A stretch of DNA of 64,000 nt. It comes from Leidyana gryllorum EB-2025a (Eukaryota > Apicomplexa). Below, piece after piece: positions 50,656 to 61,392 of the stretch; the first letter of the stretch is position 1, and each line of letters begins with the position of its first letter. The translations under genes were made by a program, and so were the position numbers. The notes beneath the pieces were generated by a model. It made no database searches and was not told where the DNA came from. It saw only the letters and a program-made list of their open reading frames with translations. The stretch lies in contig JBLWGC010000159.1 of the NCBI GenBank assembly GCA_048772705.1, positions 186,001 through 250,000 of the forward strand. The letters run 5' to 3'.

Positions 50656-53524
50656 TGAGCAGAAAAATGCTGTTCAAGGAACTGTTGCCGTCGAGTCTGG
50701 GTAGTGAGAAGTGGTGATTTGCATATTAGGTCTCTAATGCTGCTGCTTTTGCTCTCCCACCACCCACGCCGCTCTTTCTCGGGCAACCGCACACTCTCTG
50801 CGTAATACACTGCGGGAATGTGGTCTTTGATCAATGTCTTGACCAACAGCGTCTTAGCCTTGAGAAACAGCACCGGCTTCCCACCAAACCACTCTCGCAG
50901 ATGCAAAGTCACAGCCGGGAACGCTCGGTCGATCAGTCGCTGCACCAGATCCATCTGCTCATCAAAGTATCAAAGTGTGCTAAAGTGTTCGAAAAGTAAA
51001 GCTTACCAGTTCGGGACTTGCCGTACCGTCTCCCCTGGTGGCAATTGGGCGCCCGTGACGCAGGCCAGTGACAGTGGCAATAGGCCTCATCAGACTGGCA
51101 GACGCACCCGGCTGCTCAGATGAAGACGAGGCCTGTCGGTTCGACATGGCGGCGGTAGCGGATTGTATCATATTCCGCGCGATCGTCAAACTGGGACCAC
51201 TGTTCGATTTCTTAAGTGGTAACGGGGCACCTCGTCGTGGAGGTGGTGGAGCGGGCGGATTAGTTGTGGTACGTGAGGGTCTGGCAGCACCAGTAGAGGT
51301 CGTGGTGGCGTCCGGTGGTTTCCTCTTTGAGGCGACAGCTGGGGTGGTGGGCTCCAGCAAGCCTCCCTCGCCAATGCCAGTGACATGTGCAACAAAGTCT
51401 ATTTGAGCTGCAGCGTCATTGCTATCGGGCGCCTGCCTTTTCGGTCGTTCTTTGATGCGTCCAATCAATTCGTCCATTGGCAGCAACTCGTCCAGCGCCT
51501 CATTGACTTTGGCGGCTTCCCTGTAGACTTCCTTGGGATGGGCGTTGGACGAAACTCGGCTCGTCTGTACATTGAGTTCCAACAAAGCTCTGTCCAAGGC
51601 GGACACAGCTCCGACTGGTGTTCGGCTCGCTCGTGCAGCCTGTGAAGCACTACGACTGCTATATGACGTTGCCGCCGCAGACGGCTGACTCCGACTCGGT
51701 CTGGACGCCACAGGTGCCACAGGCGGGGGTCCCGGCCGCTTTTTGGCCGCCACTCCCAGTCCCGTTGTCCCCCGGGGGGCTGAACGGCTACCAGCAGCAG
51801 TAGCTGACGGCGCTGCAGAGCGTCTGGATCTGCCTTCCAGCTCTTCGGGTGACACTGTGCCAAGAATGAGATCGTCAACCCGCGACTTTCGAGCGGGAAG
51901 TGCCGAGGCCACTTCTGACGGCAGCAGACGGTGATCTTGGAATTCTATAGGATCTTGAAGATCTTCGTAAGCTGCCTCCTGCAGAAGCTGAGACACCAGT
52001 TGCTCTCTGCGTACAGCTTCCTGAGCTGCCGACGGGGCGGCGGGTGCTGCAGAGGCGGCGGCGGCTCGTCGTCTGGTGCCGGCAGCTCTGGTGCGAGTGG
52101 AGGCGGTAGCTCGGGAGGGCGTTCTGCGTCGCGTCACTGGAGCTGGGGAGAGGACGACGGGTCTGGCAGGTGCAGAGCAGTCTCTGCAAGTCCAGGAAGC
52201 CTCGAGGTGAGACATATCGAGACAGTAGAAATGCGCGCGAGAGTCACATTCAGGTCGAGAACAGGTCATAATTGAATCTATGGTACAAATGACGTGACGG
52301 GTTATAATCGAAGCAACACCCACCTCGGTCACCAAGCATATGACAGACTTGACAAACTTCTCCTGATGCCTCCTGCGCTTGCAGATCGGCCTCCTCGCCT
52401 TCGCGACGGGTGATGGCCTGAATTGTCTTTTTGACTGGGACCCATCGTTTTCGTCTCCCGCCCTGGGTGTAGAAGCAGAGGGCGCCGTACCGCTGTTTGC
52501 ACATACAACAACAATTCTCTGTCTTCGTCCAATGCGATATGCACTCCGCATGATACATATGATAGCACGAGGAGATCATACCAACGACTTCACGCGGCTG
52601 GACAGTCAAAGGGTTGAAAGGCTTCTGTGCCGCCGCCGGAGACGGTGTGGTTCCGCGTTTCGCGGAACCCCCTCGACACGCCGGGCGATCATTGGGTGAT
52701 ATTGTCGTCTGCGTAGTTGTGATCAGAGGCGCGTTGTCGCTGTCAAAGCCGTCTTCGTCACTCTCCTCCGGTTGGGAGGGATCGATAAGTTGTATGAGGC
52801 AAGCGGAGCACACCATTTCTCCATCTTTGTCTGTGTTATAGTCTTCATAGTGTGAAAAATCAACTTGTTCGGGGAAGATCTCTGTATCCACCTTGTACTT
52901 TGACAATCTATTACATGCCACATTCGGGAACCTCATCGGCAGCGGGACTCTTTCCTCTTCCTCGGCTTCAGTGTCGTCACTCGGCCCAAACAGAGGCTCG
53001 TCATCGTCTTCGAGTTCGGCATCGACCCCCCCCTCGGCGCCAGCCTCCTCATTCGTCACCATTCCCGATGGTGGAAGGCTTATAGTCAGAGCCCCTGAGG
53101 ATGGGGGGCTCGCTGTGGGAGCCACCAGAGGAGCTGCATCGTCAGGGCTGCTGCTGCTGGTCTCCTCGACAGCCGGCGCGGAGATAGTGATAGGCACCGC
53201 TGGCGGAACAAGGGTAGTCGTCGCTGTCTCCTCCATAGCCAAGGGCACATCGTCATCGTCGCTGCTCCCCACAGTGACGACACCCGTTTGCGTACTGCCA
53301 TCTGGATTCTGCACTCTGCGCCTCTTGCTGGGTGGCGATGGTTTCAACACCGGAGATAATTGTGGGGGAGTCGATTGATACATTATAGAGTTGAATGCGT
53401 CTTCATCGTCTTCTGCTGCTCCTGCGTCGCCCATACTGTCTTCTGGGGCGAACAAGTCATCATCCAAGTCGCCTCCTGTGTCCTCGAACAGAGGACTTGA
53501 GCTCAGGCCCCCTCGAGAGTTCAT
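50652..53524 (-). CDS. RING-PHD double zinc-finger protein
   Basis: The order RING then PHD recalls PHRF1-like nuclear proteins that combine ubiquitin ligase activity and chromatin reading. Exons 53524-52324, 52277-51007 and 50954-50652 give 924 residues. The first 200 residues are acidic and disordered. The RING is split: MVCSACLIQL, a spacer of about 65 residues, then SSCYHMYHAECISHW and CCCMCKQRY. The PHD follows after GEVCQVCHMLGDR and, across the intron, MTCSRPECDSRAHFYCL and SWTCRDCS. A long Ala/Pro/Arg/Ser-rich region comes next. The short last exon is folded (LVQRLIDRAFPAVTLHLREW). I chose the ATG at 53524; the frame is open to 53611, which would overlap the divergent gene. Confidence 0.85.
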
Positions 53525-53540
53525 CCCAAAAAAAACGCCT

Positions 53541-54773
53541 ATGAGCCCCACATCCACCTCTCTCGTAGTGCTCAATGCCCTCACACCCGTGGCCATCATG
53601 ATGATCTTCATGTCAGACGGTAATGCGTATTCCGGATTCAGAGGTGGGCTAAACTATCAATGAGATCAACCAGTGATCGTGTCAGCTATGTATACGATGC
53701 ACTTTCTCGCTATGGTATTCATCCCGCTATGGCTCATAACGGCTGTAACGAATGATAGACACTATTACGAGTACTGGGCATTACACTACATTCCCAAACA
53801 GTGAGTGCGTGAGCGCTGTACTCAAATCATTGAGCACGGTGTCCAGGTGGAAAACCCACTGGCCCCGTGGGCTTGTCGCTGCATACATAGGGTTCACGTT
53901 GGGGGTCTTCTGGCACGAGTTTATCCTCCTGCGGTATGCCAGTGATGCTCGCAGTCCCGTTATCGCTTCCCGGCGCATAGCTCGTAATCTCGATCTGAGC
54001 AGTCCCTACGTCATTTTCTCGTGCCTTTGGTTCATGTTGGTGAACCCAATTTTGGAAGAGTTCTTCTGGCGCGTCTATCTGATGAAAGTGAGCTATTCTC
54101 AACCCGTGTAGATCGCGTTCACACACACTTCACCAGGAACTTGGGTCTCGTTATTTTGGTAAACCCGCCAACTTTAGTGTCAGCCCGGGTCAATGGGAAG
54201 CTGTTCTGAACCAGTCACCGAGACAATCTGTGGATGGGGGGTACTCGGTTGAGGTCGCTGGGGCTCGACGGCGATCTCCAGACGGTTCGCCAAATGAAAA
54301 TAACGCGGCACCGCCGCTCCCGACACCGCGTCAGCCACTCTTGTCGACGCGCGCAGTCGAAATCGTGGGGAAAGCGTCAGGAGGTCTTGCGGCCGAGGAA
54401 GGTGAGGCGGCACTGCACTGACCTCTCAATTCAGTGCTCATAACGCGTTTCACAGACATCCAAGTGAACTGGATGGGTCAGTTGTTGGTGATGGCTCTTT
54501 ATGTGTCATATCACGTGGTGGTGATCTGGCGCTTCACGCAGGAACTTCCCGTCACAGCCGCTGTGGCATTGTATCTGGCGGTGTACGGGCTGCTTTTTGG
54601 CTGGATACGACTGGATAGACGGTGAGTCGAGTACGACTGTGTTGGGGACCTTTCTCTCTCTTTTACTGTTGTTTAGCTTCGGGTGGATTTGCGCTGCGGC
54701 ACTTCACATAGGGGTGGACATTAGTGTGATTTTTAATATTCATTCGGACCTCATCCGCACCACAAACAAATAA
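53541..54773 (+). CDS. CPBP-family (CAAX prenyl protease-like) membrane protein
   Basis: Members of the CPBP family include Rce1, which trims prenylated proteins in the ER, and various membrane-bound proteases of unknown target. Exons 53541-53619, 53674-53800, 53847-54087, 54137-54401, 54435-54621 and 54677-54773 give 331 residues. The first motif is PILEEFFWRVYLMK, holding the Glu-Glu and Arg. The second and third are on later helices: YVSYHVVVIW with His, and AALHIGVDIS with His and Asp. A hydrophilic insert of about 95 residues between the first and second motif (exon 54137-54401) is unusual. One intron is only 33 nt (54402-54434). The gene begins 16 nt from the divergent RING-PHD start and ends directly against the next ATG. 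Confidence 0.82.
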
Positions 54774-57171
54774 ATGTGGAGAGGGGTATTCCTTCTCGGG
54801 AGTATCGCTGGAGCGGTGGCCAAGCCGGTTGTGTTACCGTTCCGAGTTCGAGCCACTCCTGCGAGGGACGCAGCCAATGTCGTGAAGAAGGCCATGTCCA
54901 ATTGGCCGCAAGAGCGGTTGACGCATCCTGATTTGATTTTGGCAGCACACGCGTTCGGGTCTGTAACGACCGAAGAGGACCCATGCGCTCCATCTCTACG
55001 GAGATGCAAATCGTACAAGAATGAGCCCATATATTCAGCTTTGGTCGAAGCTCAATTTGCCAGAGTGGTCTCCTGCCCAGAAGCCGAGCAATGTGTGAGT
55101 CATCCATCTATCTACCGTATCCAACCCGCGATGCTTTTCGCAGTGGGCCACCAGACCAATATACTCCAAACTGTCGGGTGCGCTCAGCGCTCGCGAAGTC
55201 ACGAGTGGTATTCGTCTGCTGCACATGTCGGGCCAATCCGACAAAATCACAGACAAGGCTTGGGTCAAATACTTCTCAGACTGGTTGGATTCTATGCAAA
55301 CCATCCGGGTGAGGGAGGCTTCACCATCTTCCCGCAACCAAACTCACTCTTCTTCCCTTTCTCAGGATATCCGCCAACTCACTGAAGCTGTGCAACTTGC
55401 GCACAGCGCCTTTTTGGTCTCCAAGCGGAACGAAGATCAATTGCGTTTCGCTATGAAATTAGAACGTCTGATAACCCACCCGATTGGTACAGTGAGTGTC
55501 TGCGAGGCCGAGAAAATTGACGACTTTGCCCTTCACCACCACAGCTGAACCTCATTGAGGGTAAAGAACTTGGTGCCAAAGCTGAGTTCCTCTTGGCGGC
55601 GATAGCGGCATTGAATGATATGTAAGTGGGGACCGCACCGCACCGTCTGTGATTGAAACGCAATATCGGTCGCAGTGAGCCGTCTTTCGATCAGCTTTAT
55701 GGGCTGCGGTTGGGTATCAGTTCGTTAGTAACCGATTCATTGATCAATCTCAAGCCCAAGGCCACCTCGGTCACCACGCTGAGCAAACTGGGAGCCGTAC
55801 TCTTCGTAAGCTAAAGTGTTCACCGTTTGGTTCACCGCTCCTTTACAGACCGCCGAACTGAACGGTCTCTACAGCATTGTGGCCACAAAGGATGTTTCTC
55901 AAGTGGACGTGAGTGGCTTCAGTTTTTCAGTCGTGTTGTGATATCGTTGTCATTCCCACAGTTTGTTCTGAGCACTCCTGGTCGCCGTTCGGTCTCTGAC
56001 GTGAACGTCACTCTCAGCCCGAGTTTCGCTGATACCTGGGTGAGGACTGACTCTAATAAGCGGGAGGCCTCATTGTTGCGATAATCTATCTCAATGCAGA
56101 CGTGGAACTTTGAGAGACCCTCGGCGTGGGCCGCTTCAACTACGCAGGAAGGTGTGTGGAATACCCCCACTTTGACGGTGGAGACGCCGCATGGATCCCT
56201 TACATTCGATGTGAGTCTCAAGTATAGTGAGGCTCAATATATCTGTTTGTTCAGCCTAACAATCTGCGGGCACCTCTGATAGGGTCCTGCAGTGGACTCA
56301 TGTATCACGACAATGATGGACAGTGGAAGGAGCTGAATCCTCGCGCTAGAACAGCGGACGTGACCACCAGACTCAAGGGGGACGATATGTTGGTGTGGCA
56401 GCAGCCGTGCGTCGTGAGTTAATTTATTCGCATTCTCTGTCTCTGGTGACTGAGTGCTTGTTGGTCAGACCGGTGAGGTTGATGTAGAAATAAGAGTTTG
56501 CGACATCGAGAATGATGACTGTGAAACCCGAGCAGCTCTGACAGCTCCTTTGGGCTTTCCGTTCTTGGCTCTGAGCAGAGAGAACGTAAGTGGCAATGGC
56601 GAGGAGGAGGAGTGATTGTTTGTCTCGCAGCTGAAAGGATTCGGATCAAAGATATTATACGTCCAATCTGGTGATCAGAGTCGTAGTGCTGAGTTCATGG
56701 TGATGGATCCGTTGATGACTGGTGCGAGGCCGAGTCGCATAATTGATGGCGCCGATGGCATCAGGAGGACGAGCAATGAGCTCGAGTATACCTTTCACTC
56801 TGAGCACCCTCCTACGTTCTGGCTGGGGGCTTTGGCCTTCACGGGGTTAGGGTTGGGGACTCCTCTGGCAGCGTGGGAGATCAGTCGACGACTTAGAGTG
56901 CCGGTGCTCCCTTACGTCCAAAAGCAACAAGTATTCTCTACGAGGCGACGATTGGTGATCTTCGCCGCTCTGTGCTTTTATGGCGTGGTGATGGTCCGCA
57001 GTTTGCTCCAATACTGGGTTTCGGGGAAGCTGATCCCGTATGGGACCTTCCTGGTACCGGCAGGTAAGAGGGAGGGGGCCGCGCTTTCAATTTGGATTTG
57101 TAGGGGTCGTATTCCTGATCCTATCTGTATTCGTCGGAACTGAGATTGATCGAGGGTTGAAAAGCGTTTAG
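54774..57171 (+). CDS. Ribophorin II (Swp1)-like oligosaccharyltransferase subunit
   Basis: Ribophorin II is a membrane subunit of the complex that puts N-glycans on proteins in the ER. Twelve exons (54774-55094, 55144-55308, 55366-55491, 55545-55621, 55676-55805, 55849-55908, 55962-56039, 56100-56210, 56255-56413, 56469-56585, 56631-57063, 57104-57171) give 614 residues, close to the 631 of the human protein. A signal peptide (MWRGVFLLGSIAGAVA) is followed by a helical part, then beta-rich domains (VSDVNVTLSP, WNTPTLTVETPHGSLTFD). The C-terminus shows ELEYTFHSEHPPTFW and three hydrophobic helices, as in ribophorin II. The overall plan and length fit well; the sequence match is weak, so another ER membrane protein is possible. 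Confidence 0.55.
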
Positions 57172-57206
57172 GACTTTTTTGGATGGTATGAGGTCTTAGA
57201 GATTGC

Positions 57207-58583
57207 ATGGAAATTGCTTCAAAACACACTTCGCGGCGTAACTTCCTAGGTACTATCCGAGAGGGGGTTCCTGGCCACCAAGATGACGACCTTTCGATCC
57301 CACGAGGACTGCTCTTCGAAGACATAGGCTCCACACCGCTACCAGCAGCCAGGCACTCCTATGCAGACTTTCGAAGCGTCGACCGTCCACCAAAGGACAC
57401 AATGTCCAATGAAGCGCCCGCTGCTTATAGCGTGGAGCGTCGGGGAATCCAACATAGACAGAGCAGCGGTCTGAAAAGATTGATTGAAGAACGATTGGCG
57501 GCCCGACGAGCGAAACGGACTCAAACGGCCGCGGTGGCGAGTGACGGGCGGGTACCGGTTTCGGACGAACTGATGAAGTCGGGGCCGTTTCGCGCTTTGG
57601 GCCGTCGGGCGCGTAACTGGCGGAAAGCTAATCTCCAGTCCCACGCTAAGCAATTCTGTTCAATGCAAGGTCAGCAACGCGCGGCGGCTGCCATTCCTAT
57701 GGGCGCTGATGGAGATCCAATTGAGATCACCATCGCTCTAATCCAGAGCGACGTGGTCAGCACCTCGGGGAGTGGAATTGCGAGCAGTCTGTCAAGCGCG
57801 AGTATGAGCAGCGCCATCATCGGAAGTGAGCCTCCTGAACCGGAGGGCGATGGTGGCGAGGAAGAGGATGCGCTTCCGGGCTGTATGTGCTGGCGCCGTA
57901 AACAGGAGGGACGCGGCGCCAGTACTGGTGTGGATCCCTCCGCCAGCAAGAGTGGTGCTGCTGACTCATTCATCAGCACCACAGGGACCACCAAATCCCA
58001 TCACGGGCGTCGTCACGCTCACCATCAGTATGTTTTATGCGTCAAGGCGACCGAGGGAAACGGCATCATCGGAGCCTTGGGTGGTGAAGGTAAACGGGGC
58101 AAACCAACTGATGTATATGCAGCCAAAGCGTGGCTCAAAATGCAAGTGGGAGTGTTGGTGAATGAGAAGACCCGTGGACGCTCCGCTGTTGTATTTGTGC
58201 ACAGAAATGGAGCTGTTTGTGCTCTTGATATTGACTTGCGAGCTGCGATGGTTGAATTGCGGTCTAAGATCACTGCTGGAGTACCGCCGACCGCCCCCTG
58301 CCGCGTTCCAAGAGCCGCCATTCGAGTTCGATGCCTCTTTGACTCTAGACGTCAACCTGTACTCTTCGATCATAAGCGAAATGCCATCGCCACCGCTTCC
58401 CTCCAACGGCGACGATCAGGTCTGAGAAGTCGGAACACCCAAAAGAAGCCACCCCCCCTGGACAATCTCAATCACGTTCAGGAACGCTTTCTTTCCCTTG
58501 CCTCAATGCCCCCCAATTGGTCTGGCGAGTCATTTTTGTTCTTGTACGGTCACGACAAGCACCTCAAACTCAGGGACGCATAG
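57207..58583 (+). CDS. Basic Arg/Ser-rich protein, unknown function
   Basis: I do not recognise a family. One open frame of 458 codons starts 35 nt after the preceding stop. The N-terminus is basic and helical (GLKRLIEERLAARRAKRTQ). A middle part has an acidic patch and CMCWRRK. A possibly folded stretch follows (HHQYVLCVKATEGN, AWLKMQVGVLVNEK, SAVVFVHRNGAVCALDID). After about 58240 the main frame becomes Arg-rich, while another frame (to about 58425) reads EPPFEFDASLTLDVNLYSSI and looks more protein-like. A short intron near 58240-58270 switching frames would shorten the protein. I cannot decide between them. Confidence 0.55.
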   Translation: MEIASKHTSRRNFLGTIREGVPGHQDDDLSIPRGLLFEDIGSTPLPAARHSYADFRSVDRPPKDTMSNEAPAAYSVERRGIQHRQSSGLKRLIEERLAARRAKRTQTAAVASDGRVPVSDELMKSGPFRALGRRARNWRKANLQSHAKQFCSMQGQQRAAAAIPMGADGDPIEITIALIQSDVVSTSGSGIASSLSSASMSSAIIGSEPPEPEGDGGEEEDALPGCMCWRRKQEGRGASTGVDPSASKSGAADSFISTTGTTKSHHGRRHAHHQYVLCVKATEGNGIIGALGGEGKRGKPTDVYAAKAWLKMQVGVLVNEKTRGRSAVVFVHRNGAVCALDIDLRAAMVELRSKITAGVPPTAPCRVPRAAIRVRCLFDSRRQPVLFDHKRNAIATASLQRRRSGLRSRNTQKKPPPLDNLNHVQERFLSLASMPPNWSGESFLFLYGHDKHLKLRDA

Positions 58584-58678
58584 CCATTTTCACATCTCCA
58601 AACTGTGCTCACCGTGCCGTATATATATACATTCCTCTCCTTCCAGTGTACATATGTCCTTTTAACCTTCACTTTATT

Positions 58679-59933
58679 ATGACCACCACCACCTCAACAA
58701 CAGCCACAATTCAAGACTACGTCTTCACCCTCTTCAGAAACCGCAATTCCAAGCAGGCCTTTGGATTAGTGTCCTGCAGTCAGCATGTCCTCTTTTGGGC
58801 CCTATCAGCCGCATCCACTCTAATTGGCCCCCGTCTCCCAGATTTTGACCAAGTCGCTCGCTCGTATGACGACCCGACCAACGACACTTTTCTTCCCTGG
58901 ATACCCGTGCCCCTTCCCCCACACTCATCTTGTCCCAGTCTAAAAGAGGCACTGGTGGAATGGATTTTGTCAACTCGGACCAGTGATGGCGGTTTTGGTC
59001 CCTTACCGGGACACCCGCCTCAGCTTACCTCCACAGTTGTAAGTGCCCGCCGCGGGTTGGAATTTCCCGAATGACATGTCACTTCGTCTGACAGTACGCG
59101 TTGCGGTCGCTCCAGATGCTGGGAGCCCTCGCTGATGCTTTGGATGCCGTCTCGCTGAACGAGACGGCTGCGTGGATTGCTTCTTGTCAGAATGCGGATG
59201 GGAGTTTTGCGGGCGAAGGGCCCGGAGACATAGATGGGCGCTATTCGTATTGTGCAGTGCTAGCCTTGGAGATCATTGGAAGACTGGGGGCCGTGCACCT
59301 CAATGATGCCGTCAAGTGGATAATGCAGTGTTACAATCCTGACGGGGGGTTCGGCTGTTGGCCAGGGGCCGAGAGTCATGCGGCCTACACTTACTGCGCC
59401 ATCGCTGGTAAGTTGTGAGGATCTGGCCGCAGGCACAGTATTCATTGACACCAATTCCAGCGCTGTCCATCTTGGGCTGTACGCACTTTTTAGATCGTCA
59501 CACCACCTGTGAATGGCTCGCGAGCCGTCAGAGGATCTCTGGCGGTATGAATGGTCGCCCCGGAAAGACAGAAGACGTTTGCTATGCGTGGTGGGTATTG
59601 GCCAGCCTTAATCTGGTGGGTGAGTGTTGTATCTTTCTGTGTCGGACTGGAATATATTGAGAGAGATAGCCCCATCAGGAGGAAGTGATTTCGTCGATAA
59701 GGAGTCACTGATTCGTTTTATCAATAGCTGCACTGACAACGCCACAGGTACGATTGATTGATTGGATTTCTACAACCGAGAGAAATCCTACTAACTACAC
59801 AGGAGGCCTTAGTGATCGACCGGGCAATAATGCCGATATCTTCCATACGTTCTTCGGCTTTCTCGCTCTTCGACTCGCTCGTGAAGGTGGGACGGCCATA
59901 GATTGCGCTCGCTGTACACCACGCGAGTCCTAA
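58679..59933 (+). CDS. Rab geranylgeranyltransferase (type II) beta subunit
   Basis: This is the catalytic subunit that attaches geranylgeranyl groups to Rab proteins presented by the escort protein. Exons 58679-59038, 59095-59407, 59461-59619, 59670-59747 and 59803-59933 give 346 residues, near the usual 331. The repeats of the alpha-alpha barrel are visible: [70 protein letters not shown] and [19 protein letters not shown]. The zinc ligands are the Asp and Cys of EDVCY and the His of IFHTFFG. RPGN near the C-terminus is characteristic of the type II enzyme. The stop codon overlaps the stop of the convergent GTPase gene. Confidence 0.93.
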
Positions 59934-61388
59934 TCTGACTCATCTTGAACGCCCTGGGACTTTTGTTCCTCGCGCATTTGAGCCCGAGTTGCATAGGGGT
60001 CCTCATCGTCTTCTTCCACGGAAGAGGCCGGAGTACCGTACGCTTCTCCTGGAGGCGGCCTCCGTCCCGTCTGGGAGAAGGTCTCAATTTGGGCAAACCG
60101 AAGAGAAAGAAGACTTACTCTGCTGCGGGTCATCTCAAAGTTGATCAGTTGCGGTTGTTCCACGAGTGACGAGGCCATACGTTTGACAACCTGCGGATGG
60201 GCCACTCCAATCAATACAGAGAGAGGGCTTCCGGACTGGACTGGACTCACTCGAAGGACCTTTGCACCGGTTTTGGCCGAAACACAGTGGAATTGGATAC
60301 TTTGTCGGGTTCTGGTAATAAGATTGGATGGAGAAGAAAGTCTGTTATATGCCGGTCTCCCCCTCCCACTCCCACTTACGCATATCTTTCCGCCTCGAAG
60401 CGAATGCGGTTGACGGCGTTGACATCTTCTGGACGGCCCACGAGATCGTCTTTGTTCCCAACAAGGTACACTAAGGGACTTAGCAGCTCCTGAACAGCGT
60501 CGAGAGGGGGAACTTGGTGTGTGACTGACTCACTGGTCGCCTTTCGGATTGCTTCTTGATGAGCTCAAACACCTCAATAGCCTCTTTGAGACTCGGCTCG
60601 TTCAGTAGATCGAACATCACAAACATACCCATCCGTCCCTGTGTCATACCTCTGTTCTCCCACCTCTCTCTTTCGTTAAATCCACGGGGATAGTTGAACA
60701 TTGAGAACGGTTGCAATCTCTCCAACTTTTCCGGCAGTTCAACTGTGAGCAAAGTTGAGCCTGAGGGAGGGAGGGCGGGCGGGTGAGCGTCTCACGTGGA
60801 TCACTTCGAGTCATATCGATGACGCGAGCTGAGGGATGCCGGAGTTGAAGCTCTTCAAGATGGACAGCGTGGGGTGTCTCCCCGTGAGCTGTGGGCTCCA
60901 GCATCACCAACGCCCGTTCAGCTTCCACCTCAAGCTCTTCACGGATACGTCGAAAATCAGCTGGAGGGGTGTCCTCGAGCTCGACAGTGACTCGCTCTGA
61001 GGAGAGAGGCAATGAAGTTACCGAGTTTGCCATCGTGCACTAACTTCCTCTGAATTCGAGTCCAACAGGCGCAGCATCGAGATCGATCACGCGGTGATAG
61101 AAACTGTCTCATGAGTGACTGGTGAGGTATTGAGCGGCTCGCGTCTCACTCGCATTGAGTCGTAGAGGGCATATCCCAATCGATCTCAGAGTAGGCGAAC
61201 GAGTTGTTAATGAAGGCATCGATGAAACGTGTTTTGCCGACTCCACTTGCCCCGAGTATGGTGATCCGGATGGTAGGTACCGGGAGCTCAATGCCGAACT
61301 GGCCTCCTCTTGCAAAGGCGGGTTTAGTGTTGTTGTCCCCAGCCTGATTTTGTTCTTGAGTTTGCCCAACTGGGTCAATGTTTGACAT
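59930..61388 (-). CDS. Atypical Ras-superfamily GTPase with inserts
   Basis: The G-domain is recognisable but unusual. Eight exons (61388-61150, 61103-61045, 60996-60796, 60742-60534, 60489-60380, 60311-60251, 60190-60119, 60082-59930) give 367 residues. G1 is ILGASGVGKTRFIDAFINNS, preceded by a 40-residue polar leader. G4 is VYLVGNKDDL and G5 is FHCVSAKTGAKVLRV, both like Rab proteins. Between G1 and G4 there is about 150 residues, much more than in Rabs. No DTAGQE-type G3 is found; the closest candidate is RVIDMTRSDP. The helix after G3 is present (GMFVMFDLLNEPSLKEAIEV). The C-terminus is acidic and lacks prenylation cysteines. Its ATG comes 4 nt after the stop of the GST gene. Confidence 0.75.
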
Positions 61389-61392
61389 ATTA

